Program-made: the position numbers and the translations under genes
The notes under the pieces: model-generated
Databases searched by the model: none
What the model saw: the letters and a program-made list of their open reading frames with translations, nothing else
What the model was told of the DNA's origin: nothing
In this document: positions 17,299 to 26,239 of the stretch, piece after piece
Numbering within the stretch: position 1 is the stretch's first letter
Layout: each line of letters opens with the position of its first letter
Assembly: GCA_017307755.1 (NCBI GenBank)
Contig: JAFKGQ010000019.1
Coordinates: 170,334-234,333 of the forward strand
Direction: 5' to 3'
Origin: Chitinophagaceae bacterium
Lineage (GTDB): Bacteria; Bacteroidota; Bacteroidia; Chitinophagales; Chitinophagaceae
Length of the DNA stretch: 64,000 nt

Positions 17299-17343
17299 AA
17301 AAAATTTTTCCATAAAGTAATTACATGCAGGAATAAAGACCCA

Positions 17344-17377
17344 TGAGTACGATCAATGGCCGGACTGATAAATGTCA
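17344..17377. promoter_or_regulatory. Tandem TGA-N6-TCA operator E (divergent USP operon / ADH)
   Basis: TGAGTACGATCA (17344-17355) and TGATAAATGTCA (17366-17377) are both perfect and 22 bp apart. The -7 elements are TAGCTTTA on plus (17401-17408, exactly 33 bp from the proximal centre) and TACTTTAT on minus (17312-17319, 34 bp). Distances to the two start codons are 45 and 51 bp, so the control region is nearly symmetric. Confidence 0.87.
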
Positions 17378-17428
17378 ACGGCTGGCTACGGATTGATAAA
17401 TAGCTTTAGTACATCAAAATCATTTATC

Positions 17429-18469
17429 ATGAAAGCATTAGTTTACCAGGGGCCAGGCCAAAAGTCCTGGGAAGAAAGACCCAGGCCGGTGATCCTGCAT
17501 CCGGCCGATGTCATTGTGCGGGTATCGAGGACCACCATCTGCGGTACGGACCTCCACATACTTAAAGGGGATGTACCCGAAGTGGAGAAAGGACGTATCC
17601 TGGGTCATGAAGGAGTTGGAGTCGTGGAAGAAATTGGCGGCCAGGTGAATAACTTCAAGCCAGGGGACCATGTGCTCATATCCTGCATCACCTCCTGCGG
17701 CAGCTGCGAATATTGCCGGAAGGGAATGTATTCCCACTGTCTGAGGGGCGGATGGATCCTGGGTCATCTCATTGACGGCACTCAGGCCGAATATGTCCGG
17801 ATACCCTATGCAGACAACAGCCTGTATAAAGTGCCGCAGGGTCTGGATGAGGAGGCGCTGGTAATGCTCAGCGATATCCTGCCCACTGGTTTCGAATGCG
17901 GTGTGCTCAACGGCCAGGTGAGTCCAGGCAGTACAGTGGCCATCGTCGGAGCAGGTCCTGTCGGTCTGGCAGCCTTGCTGACAGCTCAATTCTACTCGCC
18001 TTCGGAGATCATCATGGTGGATATGGACGATCATCGTCTGGAGGTTTCCCGTACATTCGGCGCTACCCGCACGGTGAACAGCAGCCAGGGAAATGTGGTC
18101 GACGCCATCATGCAACTGACAGGTGGCAAAGGGGTTGACACAGCTATCGAAGCGGTGGGGGTTCCGGCAACCTTTGAGCTCTGTGAGTCCATCATATCTC
18201 CCGGGGGGCATATCGCCAATGTCGGCGTACACGGCAAAAGCGTTGATCTGCACCTCGAATCTCTATGGTCAAAGAATATAACTATTACCACCCGGCTGGT
18301 GGATACAGTGACTACGCCTATGCTGCTGAAGACTGTGCAGTCAAAAAAACTGGACCCCTCCCAACTGATCACCCACCGGCTTCCCTTATCCGACATCATC
18401 AAGGCTTATGACGTCTTCCAGCATGCGGCAAAGGAAAAAAGTCTGAAAGTGATATTGGTGGCCGAATAA
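17429..18469 (+). CDS. Zinc-dependent alcohol dehydrogenase family protein
   Basis: The 346-residue medium-chain dehydrogenase starts at ATG 17429 (MKALVYQGPG). CGTDLH and GHEGVG supply the catalytic zinc ligands. The structural-zinc motif CGSCEYCRKGMYSHC is complete, and GAGPVG marks the NAD(P)-binding Rossmann fold. Members oxidise alcohols or reduce aldehydes with NAD(H). The sequence style (TICGTDLHILKGD) is like the alcohol dehydrogenase group that acts on short alcohols or 2,3-diols; the substrate is not certain. It diverges from the USP operon over operator E and is followed 34 bp later by a histidine kinase gene with no obvious promoter between. Confidence 0.87.
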   Translation: MKALVYQGPGQKSWEERPRPVILHPADVIVRVSRTTICGTDLHILKGDVPEVEKGRILGHEGVGVVEEIGGQVNNFKPGDHVLISCITSCGSCEYCRKGMYSHCLRGGWILGHLIDGTQAEYVRIPYADNSLYKVPQGLDEEALVMLSDILPTGFECGVLNGQVSPGSTVAIVGAGPVGLAALLTAQFYSPSEIIMVDMDDHRLEVSRTFGATRTVNSSQGNVVDAIMQLTGGKGVDTAIEAVGVPATFELCESIISPGGHIANVGVHGKSVDLHLESLWSKNITITTRLVDTVTTPMLLKTVQSKKLDPSQLITHRLPLSDIIKAYDVFQHAAKEKSLKVILVAE

Positions 18470-18503
18470 ACGGTAATTTTAGGCAAATTCGGTTTACAAC
18501 TTT

Positions 18504-20066
18504 ATGTTCAAAGAGAAGTCCTTCAACGTACTTATATTCTGTATCATCGTCACCGTCAGCGCGGCCGTGCTGCAATATCTGAATCCGGGCATCAGCATCT
18601 TCGACGGAGGATTGATCACGGCCGTCCTACTGACTATTTTTCTGAAAAAGGACATCTATACCAAACTGTTCGGGGGCATCAGCGCCGGGCTCATCATCCT
18701 GTCATCATTCTATTTGCATGAGAATATGGACCGTCAGCAGGTGATCACCCAGCATGCTTTTTCCCTCATGATCGTCCTGATGACGGCGATATTCGTATTG
18801 TATGTAAAGAAGCTCTATCGCAGCATCGAGGCGGAGCAGATGCAGGTGAATGCGCTATTCGAACATGCGACAGAAGGGATCATCCTGACGGATGATAAAG
18901 GAAAGATCATTTTATTAAACCCGGCAGCCTCCACGCTTTTCGAATACGAGAAGGACGAGCTGCTGGGCAAGTCCATAGAAATGCTGATCCCCGGGCGCTT
19001 TCATGCAAAGCATACCCAATACCGCGAGGGGTTTTACCAGCATCCGTCCAATCGCACCATGGGCCATGGCCGCGACCTCTTCGCCCGCAAGAAAGATGGC
19101 AGAGAGTTCCCCGTGGAGGTAAGTCTTAGCTATTACCGGCAGAAAAATTCCTTTTTCGTCATCGCTTTTCTTGTGGATATCACCCAGCGAAAACAGGTGG
19201 AAAAGGAATTATTGGACCGGAAGACCGAATTGGAGCGTATCACCCAGGACATCAGCCGGCTGAATGCGGAACTGGAATCGAAGGTCGAACAACGCACGCT
19301 GATCCTGCGGGAGGCGCTGCAGGAGCTGGAACATTCACAGGCCGAGCTGAGTGAAGCCCTGAATAAGGAAAAGGAACTGAACGAGATAAAATCCCGTTTC
19401 GTATCCATGGCCTCCCATGAATTCAGAACCCCCCTGAGCACAGTGTTATCTTCCGCCGCCCTGTTGTCAAGATATACACAATCCGAGGACCAGGACAAAC
19501 GGGACAAACATATCAAAAGGATCAAGGATTCGGTAAAGCACTTGAATGACCTGTTGGGCGATTTTCTGTCCCTGGGCAAGCTGGAAGAAGGTCGTATCCA
19601 GGCGGAAATGGCCCCATTCCAGGTAAAGGAGTTCCTCGACGAGGTCGTCGAGGAGATGAGGCCGCTGGCAAAGCCCGGTCAGGAGATCCACTGCGACTGC
19701 CCGGGAGCCGAGACATTCATCAGCGACAAACGGCTGCTTAAGAATATCCTGATCAACTTACTAAGCAACGCATCGAAATTCTCATCGGAAGGCGCGGGGA
19801 TCTGGCTACAGGTGCGCCATTCGGCCGGTGAAGGTCTGATCCTGTCCGTCAGGGACGAAGGCATCGGCATTTCGGTGGAAGACCAGCAGCACCTTTTCAG
19901 CACCTTTTTCCGCGGAGCAAATGCCATGAACATAGAAGGCACCGGCCTGGGTCTGCACATCGTCAAGCGTTATGCCGAACTGTTGGGAGGCAGTCTCCAC
20001 CTGGAAAGTCAATTGAACAAAGGCACCACCATCACGGTGGATGTCCCGGAAGGCGTAGTAGCTTAA
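18504..20066 (+). CDS. Membrane PAS sensor histidine kinase
   Basis: The protein is 520 residues. Four hydrophobic segments fill residues 7-100. A PAS domain (about 113-230) follows, with the PAC end VDITQRKQVEKEL, then a coiled coil (230-295), HisKA with phospho-acceptor H305 (SHEFRTP) and a HATPase (NLLSNASKFS, DEGIGIS, GTGLGLHI). It carries no receiver and no response regulator follows it directly. The only receiver proteins within 20 kb are the two receiver-CRP fusions, so it is the natural kinase candidate for them. It lies 34 bp after the ADH gene and probably shares its operator-E transcript. The PAS ligand (haem, flavin or redox) cannot be told from sequence. Confidence 0.88.
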   Translation: MFKEKSFNVLIFCIIVTVSAAVLQYLNPGISIFDGGLITAVLLTIFLKKDIYTKLFGGISAGLIILSSFYLHENMDRQQVITQHAFSLMIVLMTAIFVLYVKKLYRSIEAEQMQVNALFEHATEGIILTDDKGKIILLNPAASTLFEYEKDELLGKSIEMLIPGRFHAKHTQYREGFYQHPSNRTMGHGRDLFARKKDGREFPVEVSLSYYRQKNSFFVIAFLVDITQRKQVEKELLDRKTELERITQDISRLNAELESKVEQRTLILREALQELEHSQAELSEALNKEKELNEIKSRFVSMASHEFRTPLSTVLSSAALLSRYTQSEDQDKRDKHIKRIKDSVKHLNDLLGDFLSLGKLEEGRIQAEMAPFQVKEFLDEVVEEMRPLAKPGQEIHCDCPGAETFISDKRLLKNILINLLSNASKFSSEGAGIWLQVRHSAGEGLILSVRDEGIGISVEDQQHLFSTFFRGANAMNIEGTGLGLHIVKRYAELLGGSLHLESQLNKGTTITVDVPEGVVA

Positions 20067-20758
20067 TGACAAGACATGGCCTGTCCGGGGCTATGGGCAA
20101 GAGCCGGGCTGATAAAGGGGATGCCCAGGTCCAGTCCACGGAGAATAAGCAGGACACCCACCAGGGCCATCGCAAAAGGGATAAATTTTCTCATATGCCG
20201 TCTTACGCCGGCACCGATAAGATGACCGGAAAAGCCCAGCAACAATAGAGCCGGTAGCGTTCCAATTCCAAAGATCAACATAAATGCCAGGCTTTCTCCC
20301 ATACTTGAAAAACTAACAGCACCGGCTACAGCTATGTACACCATGCCGCAAGGCAGCAGCCCATTTGCCATTCCCGGTATGAAATAGCTTTTTCTCCCGG
20401 GAGATCGCCATAGCCGGGTAATAAATGTCTGCAGCGGATAAAATAACTTGCCCGCCGTGACTGACCTCCCTCCTATTGTCCGGATGCATACCCACACGAG
20501 GATCAATATTCCCAGTATGATGGAAAACCATTGCTGAAAACCCGCCAGGTAGACCGTCCTTCCCAGCAGACCGGCGACCCCGCCCAGCATAGCGTAGGTC
20601 AGCAGGCGTCCTCCATGATAGGAAAAGACGGCCAATATCCTTGGCCTCGCCGGCAGATGCTGCAACGGCAGCGCCAGGACCAAAGGGCCGCACATACCCA
20701 CGCAATGAAAACTGCTGATCAACCCCAGGGAAAATGCCGTTGCAAACAAGGGCCACAT
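20063..20758 (-). CDS. SafE/TauE-like membrane protein (CcdA/DsbD-like) linked to cbb3 assembly
   Basis: The 231-residue protein has about six membrane segments. FHCVGMCGPLVLALPL at residues 18-33 contains a Cys pair (C-x3-C) and PCGMVYIAVAGA lies in the second half, a layout typical of the SafE family found at the end of cbb3 oxidase operons. It may move electrons or metal (copper) across the membrane for oxidase assembly. It starts 11 bp downstream of the ccoH gene and is the last gene of the oxidase operon. Its stop overlaps the convergent histidine kinase gene by 4 nt. Confidence 0.82.
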   Translation of the reverse strand: MWPLFATAFSLGLISSFHCVGMCGPLVLALPLQHLPARPRILAVFSYHGGRLLTYAMLGGVAGLLGRTVYLAGFQQWFSIILGILILVWVCIRTIGGRSVTAGKLFYPLQTFITRLWRSPGRKSYFIPGMANGLLPCGMVYIAVAGAVSFSSMGESLAFMLIFGIGTLPALLLLGFSGHLIGAGVRRHMRKFIPFAMALVGVLLILRGLDLGIPFISPALAHSPGQAMSCH

Positions 20759-20769
20759 GATGGTACAGG

Positions 20770-21219
20770 TTATAGTACGACAAAAGGTTTTTCTTCAAAA
20801 TACCGGACACCGCCACTCTCCCATTGTATACGGACGGTATATCGGCCCGGCGGCACGAGGCCGGCGGTAATATGCTGGCCGCCGTCTGCATCCGGGCTCA
20901 GGGCAATGTTGCGGTCCCTGGAGGCGTCCGACGCGCAGTAGAACTGTATGCTGCCTTTCACCGCGGTATTTTTCATTTCCCCCGGCAAGACAACTGTGAT
21001 GGCATTTCCGGATTGCCGGAGGTCTACCCTTCCTGAAAGCGCATCCGCCTTTTGCCGGGCATCGATCACCTGCTGATAGCCTAGCTCGTCCTTGTAATAT
21101 TCCTTTGCCACCAGGTCCACCGGTGTCTTCATACAGCGATAAGTCATATAAGACATCAATCCGCCAAAAGCGGTAAACACCAGCAATAGTCCTGTACCCC
21201 AGCTTATTTTTATGTTCAT
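20770..21219 (-). CDS. ccoH: CcoH/FixH family protein
   Basis: This ORF encodes about 149 residues from ATG 21219 (MNIKISWGTG); an upstream start at 21240 would overlap ccoG. One N-terminal membrane anchor (about 8-28) is followed by a periplasmic beta domain. The segment KEYYKDELGYQQVIDARQKA is characteristic of FixH/CcoH in this phylum. The protein assists maturation of the cbb3 oxidase, working with CcoI. It lies between ccoG (4 bp gap) and the SafE gene (11 bp) in the operon. Confidence 0.85.
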   Translation of the reverse strand: MNIKISWGTGLLLVFTAFGGLMSYMTYRCMKTPVDLVAKEYYKDELGYQQVIDARQKADALSGRVDLRQSGNAITVVLPGEMKNTAVKGSIQFYCASDASRDRNIALSPDADGGQHITAGLVPPGRYTVRIQWESGGVRYFEEKPFVVL

Positions 21220-21223
21220 ATAT

Positions 21224-22636
21224 TTAATTTTTTTCTTCAATTATGGGACCCACGGGTCCCAGGAAACTGGTACGTATCTCATCGATCTTTTTGTCGCCTT
21301 CATATAGTCCCAGATGAAGGACTGTCTTTCTTTCATGAATCGATGCTTTTGGCAGGACCACGAAGAAAGTCCCGGCGCCTTCCTCTTCTTTCTTCAGCGC
21401 TATGGACTTACCCCCGACCACGTCAACCTTGCCGTCCCGATCTTCCAGGCGCAGGCGCAGCGGAATATTGCGGGTAGTCTTGTTGGCGACCTTGATATTA
21501 TAAAGATTGGAAACGCTGTCGGCGCCTCTTTCCTGGTAGAGCATACCTGGCGCCCGCATGATCGTGGCATCCACGTCCTTACGGCTGATGAGCAGGGCAG
21601 CCAGTATGCTCAGCAGCACGCATAACAATCCGGTGTATAGTTTCATACGGAGCGTATACCGCAGCGGCTCTTTATTGGTGATGCCATTCTCCGAAGCATA
21701 GCGAATGAGGTTCAGGGGCCGGCCTGTCTTTTCCATCATATGGTTACAGGCGTCGATACAAGCCGTACAGCCTACACATTCCAACTGCAGACCGTTGCGT
21801 ATGTCGATGCCCGTCGGGCATACCTTTACGCATTGGAAACAATCGATGCAATCCCCGGCAGTGACATCGCGGTCTTTTTTAAATTTTCCCCTTGGCTCGC
21901 CCCTTTTGTAATCATAAGCGACGATCATCGAATTTCGGTCCAGCAACACGCTTTGCAACCGGCCGTAAGGGCATACCACCGTGCAGGCCTGTTCCCGGAA
22001 GAAAGCATATACCGCATAGAACACCCCTGAAAAGACCAGCAGGGACAGCAGCCCTACAACATGTTGGCTGACAGGCTCGGTGACGATCTTCCACAGTTCT
22101 TTTATCCCGATGATATAGGATAAGAAGGTATTGGCGATGATGAATGCCAGCAAAAAAAAGAGCACGTGCTTGGCAGTTTTCCTGAATATTTTGCCGGCCG
22201 TCCAGGGCGCCGTCTTCAGCAACTTTTGCCGGGGCGCATCGCCCTCGATCAGGTATTCCACTTTACGAAAAAGCATCTCCATGAAGATCGTCTGGGGGCA
22301 TACCCATCCGCAGAACAGCCGGCCAAAGGCCGCGGTGAACAGGATGATGAATATGATAAAGGTCACCATGGTCAGGCCGAAGATGAAGAAGTCCTGGGGC
22401 CAGAAGACTTTTCCAAATAAGATAAAACGGGCCGCGGGTACATTAAAAAGGAAGAGGGGACGACCGTCGATATAAATGAATGGAAGGGCGAAAAAAAGAA
22501 CAAAAAAACCCCAGCTGATGTAGGTCCTCAGGCTATACCATTTGCCTTTGGGTTTTTGCGCGTATATCCAGTTGCGATGACCTTTCGCATCGACGGTGGC
22601 CAGGTGGTCACGGAAGGACTGATCCATAGCTTCCAT
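21224..22636 (-). CDS. ccoG: Cytochrome c oxidase accessory protein CcoG (FixG)
   Basis: The 470-residue membrane protein has about five hydrophobic segments. Two [4Fe-4S] ferredoxin motifs are present: CIDCFQCVKVCPTGIDIR and CVGCTACIDACNHMM. A CGWVCPQTIF cysteine pair sits in the membrane part, and a C-terminal Ig-like periplasmic domain (FixG_C) ends the protein. CcoG is a copper reductase that supports cbb3 oxidase copper insertion. It lies 6 bp after ccoP and 4 bp before ccoH. Start 22636 or ATG 22627 (three codons later) are both possible. Confidence 0.93.
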   Translation of the reverse strand: MEAMDQSFRDHLATVDAKGHRNWIYAQKPKGKWYSLRTYISWGFFVLFFALPFIYIDGRPLFLFNVPAARFILFGKVFWPQDFFIFGLTMVTFIIFIILFTAAFGRLFCGWVCPQTIFMEMLFRKVEYLIEGDAPRQKLLKTAPWTAGKIFRKTAKHVLFFLLAFIIANTFLSYIIGIKELWKIVTEPVSQHVVGLLSLLVFSGVFYAVYAFFREQACTVVCPYGRLQSVLLDRNSMIVAYDYKRGEPRGKFKKDRDVTAGDCIDCFQCVKVCPTGIDIRNGLQLECVGCTACIDACNHMMEKTGRPLNLIRYASENGITNKEPLRYTLRMKLYTGLLCVLLSILAALLISRKDVDATIMRAPGMLYQERGADSVSNLYNIKVANKTTRNIPLRLRLEDRDGKVDVVGGKSIALKKEEEGAGTFFVVLPKASIHERKTVLHLGLYEGDKKIDEIRTSFLGPVGPIIEEKN

Positions 22637-22642
22637 TATTCA

Positions 22643-23827
22643 TTATTTAGACAAGGTCCCCTGCGCCGGTTTGGCGTTTGCCGGATGGGTACCCTGTAAT
22701 GATAGTACATAGCTGGCGATCTGGGCGATCTGCGAAGGGGAGAAATCATCCTTCCAGCTCTTCATGCCCTTGTCTGCCCAGCCATATTTGATTGATTTGA
22801 AAACGTCCTGGATACTACCGCCGTGCAGCCAGTACTCGTCGGTGAGATTGGGGCCCACCCCACCCTCCCCAGCCTTGCCGTGACAGGCGAAGCAGGTAGC
22901 CTCGAATACTTTCCGGCCGGCGGCCAGGTCGCCCTCCCCGGTGAGGACCTTTACCGTGTTCTCGTCTACCAGGTTGGCGGCCTTTTTCAGATAGGCAGTC
23001 TTTTGCAGCTCGGCCTTCTGCACGGCAATGGTGTATTCCTCTGCGCTTAATGGGGCGCTATGGCTCACATGGTATCGCCACAGGTATACGCAAGCAAAGA
23101 GGATGCTGCAATAGAACCCATACAGCCACCAGGGCGGCAGTCGATTATCCAGCTCCCGTATGCCATCATAATCGTGCCCCAGGTCGAGCTCCACTTCCTC
23201 CTCTTTGGATCGGAAGCGGTTGACCCTATCCCACCAGGAAACACGGGGGACAGCGGGCTGTATCGCCTCCTGGCCCGCTGTCTCCGCAGCTGTCTTATTC
23301 TTTTTATGAATGGACAGCACGAGCTTTACATTATACAACAATGCCAGCAGTACCACGACCTCAAGCAATATTACTCCGGAGATCATATAAAAGGTGGTAT
23401 CGGAAAGGCCGGTGACGACAGCTGCGAAGGGCAGCATCGCCATGTTTCTTGCCGAGCCGGTCCTGGCAAGGCCGCCGGCGTAGCTCAGGTCCTTGTCATT
23501 GGTCAGCTCCTCGTCATCCGCATCCGGCTTCGCCGGTATCTGCGCAGCTCCCCGCAGCACGTTGGCCAGCAGGGCGATGGCCAGTGCGAGGATGATCATA
23601 ATGATGATGGCCATGACGACAAAGGGGTTGTCGATGTCGGAAGGTGTGGCAATAAGGAAGAATGACGCTTTGTCCAAGGGCAATCGCCGTAATTCTTCCA
23701 TCATGTGCTTATCAGCCCGCAAGGCCCAGATGGACATGACCAGGAAAAAAAGGGCGAATATGAGCAGGGACGACAGGCCATAAATGCTGACGCCGCTGAT
23801 CTTTTCCAGGTAGTGTATAAATTTCAT
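22643..23827 (-). CDS. ccoP: cbb3 cytochrome oxidase subunit CcoP-like, mono-haem
   Basis: The protein is 394 residues with four hydrophobic segments, including the N-terminal cbb3 segment ending near DNRLPPWWLYGFY. One c-type haem site follows (CFACHGKAGEGGVGPNLTDE), with the distal methionine probably in KGMKSW. Proteobacterial CcoP has two CxxCH motifs, whereas this protein has one. The extra N-terminal membrane region (about residues 1-180) may replace a separate CcoQ. It passes electrons to CcoO/CcoN. It lies 24 bp after ccoNO and 6 bp before ccoG. Confidence 0.88.
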   Translation of the reverse strand: MKFIHYLEKISGVSIYGLSSLLIFALFFLVMSIWALRADKHMMEELRRLPLDKASFFLIATPSDIDNPFVVMAIIIMIILALAIALLANVLRGAAQIPAKPDADDEELTNDKDLSYAGGLARTGSARNMAMLPFAAVVTGLSDTTFYMISGVILLEVVVLLALLYNVKLVLSIHKKNKTAAETAGQEAIQPAVPRVSWWDRVNRFRSKEEEVELDLGHDYDGIRELDNRLPPWWLYGFYCSILFACVYLWRYHVSHSAPLSAEEYTIAVQKAELQKTAYLKKAANLVDENTVKVLTGEGDLAAGRKVFEATCFACHGKAGEGGVGPNLTDEYWLHGGSIQDVFKSIKYGWADKGMKSWKDDFSPSQIAQIASYVLSLQGTHPANAKPAQGTLSK

Positions 23828-23851
23828 GTGCTGATTATTTTCGTGTGGGAT

Positions 23852-25987
23852 TTATTTACTGGCTGTCTGTTCTTTTGGCGCTTCTTTGATATCTTTTCCA
23901 AGTCTTTGCAAATAGGCTATCAATGCTACGATCTCCTTATTCCTGCCGGCTTGTATCTTGTCTGCCCTTAGCGAAGAGTCGATGACGGCCTCCTGTCTGG
24001 CGAGGTCTTTGCCTGCCTGGTCTGCTGCGTATCCGTCAGGGTAAGGAACGCCCAATTTCCGCATGGCCCGTATCATGGCGCCCGTCCTGCTAGTGTCCAG
24101 CTCATGGTCCATCAGCCATACGTAAGAGGGCATAATAGAGCCGGGCGACATGGAAGTAGGGTCCAGCATATGGTTGTAGTGCCAGCTATCGGGATATTTA
24201 CCCCCCACCCGTGCCAGGTCCGGGCCTGTCCGCTTGCTGCCCCACTGAAAGGGATGGTCGTACACGAACTCGCCTGCCTTGGAGTACTCTCCATAGCGGG
24301 CCACCTCATCCCTGAAAGGACGTACCATCTGGGAGTGACAGAGATAGCAGCCTTCCCGGATATAGATGTCGCGGCCATGCAACTCCAGCGGCGTATAGGG
24401 TTTTACACTGCTGATGGTTGGGATATTTGATTTTACAAGGAAGGTAGGGATGAGCTCGATCATCCCGCCAATGGCTACGGCGATAAGGCTGAACACCAGC
24501 ATCTGCATAGGCCGGCGCTCGATCCAGCGGTGCCAGTAGGTCTTGCCGTGAGTAGGTATCTTCTTTGGCAGGGGGGCCGCTTCGGCCGCTTCGTTGGCAA
24601 TAAAATTCCCCTTTGCGATCGTCTTCCGCAGGTTGTATACCATCAGCAGCGCACCGGAGAGATAAAGTGCACCTCCGATGCTGCGGGTGACATACATCGG
24701 GATGATATGGGTTACGGTTTCAAGGAATTGGAACCGCAGCTGTCCTTCTTCCGTAAAATTCTTCCACATCATGCTTTGCGTAAAACCGGCCCAGTAAAGG
24801 GGGATGGCATAAAGCACGATGCCGATGGTTCCAATCCAAAAGTGAGTACCCGCCAATTTTTTGGAGTACAGCGTAGTGTTCCACATACGGGGGATCAGCC
24901 AGTACAACACGCCGAAAGTGAGGAAGCCATTCCACCCCAGCGCACCGATGTGTACGTGGGCGATGGTCCAGTCCGTGAAATGGGAAATGGTGTTCACGCT
25001 CTTCAGGCTGAGCAGCGGTCCTTCCAGCGTAGCCATGCCATAACAGGTGATGGCGACTACCAGGAATTTCAGGACAGGATCCTCCTTCACTTTATCCCAT
25101 GCGCCGCGCAAAGTGAAAAGACCATTCAACATCCCGCCCCAACTGGGGGCGATCAGCATGATGGAGAATACGACGCCCAGGGACTGCGCCCAGTCGGGCA
25201 AGGCGGTATACAGCAGGTGGTGCGGCCCCGCCCAGATATATATAAAGATGAGGGCCCAGAAATGGATAATGGAGAGCCGGTAGGAATAAATAGGACGATT
25301 GGCCGCCTTTGGCAGAAAATAATACATCAATCCCAGGTAAGGAGTGGTAAGAAAAAACGCTACAGCATTGTGTCCATACCACCATTGTACCAGCGCATCC
25401 TGTACCCCGGCATACCAGCTATAGCTTTTCCACATGCTGACGGGCAGCTCGATGGAATTGACGATATGCAGCATGGCCACGGTAACCCAGGTAGCGATGT
25501 AGAACCAGATGGCTACATAGATATGGCTTTCCCTTCTCCGGATGATCGTGCCGAAAAGGTTGATCCCGAAAATGATCCAGACCACCGCAATGGCGATGTC
25601 GATGGGCCATTCCAGTTCCGCATATTCTTTACCGGTGGTCTTTCCGGCCCATAAGGTGATGGCGCCCGCCACAATGATGAGCTGCCAGCCCCAGAAATGG
25701 ATCTTGCTCAGCGTGTCGCTGAACATCCTTGTCTTACACAGTCGCTGCAGGGAGTAGTACACCCCCATAAAGATGCCGTTGCCCACAAATGCGAAGACAA
25801 CGGCATTGGTATGGACGGGGCGCATACGGCCGAAAGTGGTGGCGGGAAGCCCAAGGTTAAGCGCGGGGTAATACATCGCTATCGCCGCCCAAAGTCCGGC
25901 CAGCATGCCAACGATGCCCCAGAACATGACGGCATAGCCAAACCATTTTACTGTCTTGTTGTCGTAATAGAATTTTTCAATTTCCAT
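23852..25987 (-). CDS. ccoNO: Fused cbb3 oxidase subunits I and II (CcoNO)
   Basis: The 711-residue protein starts at ATG 25987 (MEIEKFYYDNKTV); an in-frame extension to 26074 lacks family sequence. Residues 1 to about 475 are CcoN, with about twelve membrane helices and histidine ligands such as HTNAVVFAF and HNAVAFF. Residues from about 515 onward are CcoO, with a signal-anchor helix and a c-haem motif REGCYLCHSQMVRPF. It reduces O2 with high affinity while pumping protons. The N-O fusion is common in Bacteroidota. It lies 4 bp after ccoS in the operon headed by ccoI. Confidence 0.95.
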   Translation of the reverse strand: MEIEKFYYDNKTVKWFGYAVMFWGIVGMLAGLWAAIAMYYPALNLGLPATTFGRMRPVHTNAVVFAFVGNGIFMGVYYSLQRLCKTRMFSDTLSKIHFWGWQLIIVAGAITLWAGKTTGKEYAELEWPIDIAIAVVWIIFGINLFGTIIRRRESHIYVAIWFYIATWVTVAMLHIVNSIELPVSMWKSYSWYAGVQDALVQWWYGHNAVAFFLTTPYLGLMYYFLPKAANRPIYSYRLSIIHFWALIFIYIWAGPHHLLYTALPDWAQSLGVVFSIMLIAPSWGGMLNGLFTLRGAWDKVKEDPVLKFLVVAITCYGMATLEGPLLSLKSVNTISHFTDWTIAHVHIGALGWNGFLTFGVLYWLIPRMWNTTLYSKKLAGTHFWIGTIGIVLYAIPLYWAGFTQSMMWKNFTEEGQLRFQFLETVTHIIPMYVTRSIGGALYLSGALLMVYNLRKTIAKGNFIANEAAEAAPLPKKIPTHGKTYWHRWIERRPMQMLVFSLIAVAIGGMIELIPTFLVKSNIPTISSVKPYTPLELHGRDIYIREGCYLCHSQMVRPFRDEVARYGEYSKAGEFVYDHPFQWGSKRTGPDLARVGGKYPDSWHYNHMLDPTSMSPGSIMPSYVWLMDHELDTSRTGAMIRAMRKLGVPYPDGYAADQAGKDLARQEAVIDSSLRADKIQAGRNKEIVALIAYLQRLGKDIKEAPKEQTASK

Positions 25988-25991
25988 GTGG

Positions 25992-26171
25992 TCATTTTTT
26001 ATTGATGCTTTGGTCAGGGATATTTTCAACAGGAGGGTCGTCGAACAGTATGCGCCGGGGGGGAGAGAACCCATCGTCGAATTGATGATGTTTTACGCTC
26101 CAGATGAACGCGCCCAGAAATACGACGGCTACAGAAAGACTGGCTATCAGCAGTAAAATAATGGCGCTCAT
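25992..26171 (-). CDS. ccoS: cbb3 oxidase maturation protein CcoS
   Basis: This 59-residue ORF starts MSAIILLLIASLSVAV and continues VVFLGAFIWSVKHHQFDDG, the standard CcoS shape: one N-terminal membrane helix followed by a W-x2-K-x-x-Q-F-D-D tail. CcoS is needed to insert haem and copper into the cbb3 oxidase. It lies 4 bp before ccoNO and 68 bp after the ccoI stop. Confidence 0.9.
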   Translation of the reverse strand: MSAIILLLIASLSVAVVFLGAFIWSVKHHQFDDGFSPPRRILFDDPPVENIPDQSINKK

Positions 26172-26239
26172 GTTTATCAGATTATAATGATCCTGGTTGT
26201 AAAAGTATTCTCATGCGGATAGCCGGCGCATGACCGTTG

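Noticed and set aside
24530..25654. Long plus-strand ORF (374 codons)
   Set aside because: It is antisense to ccoNO and its translation shows no protein-like pattern.
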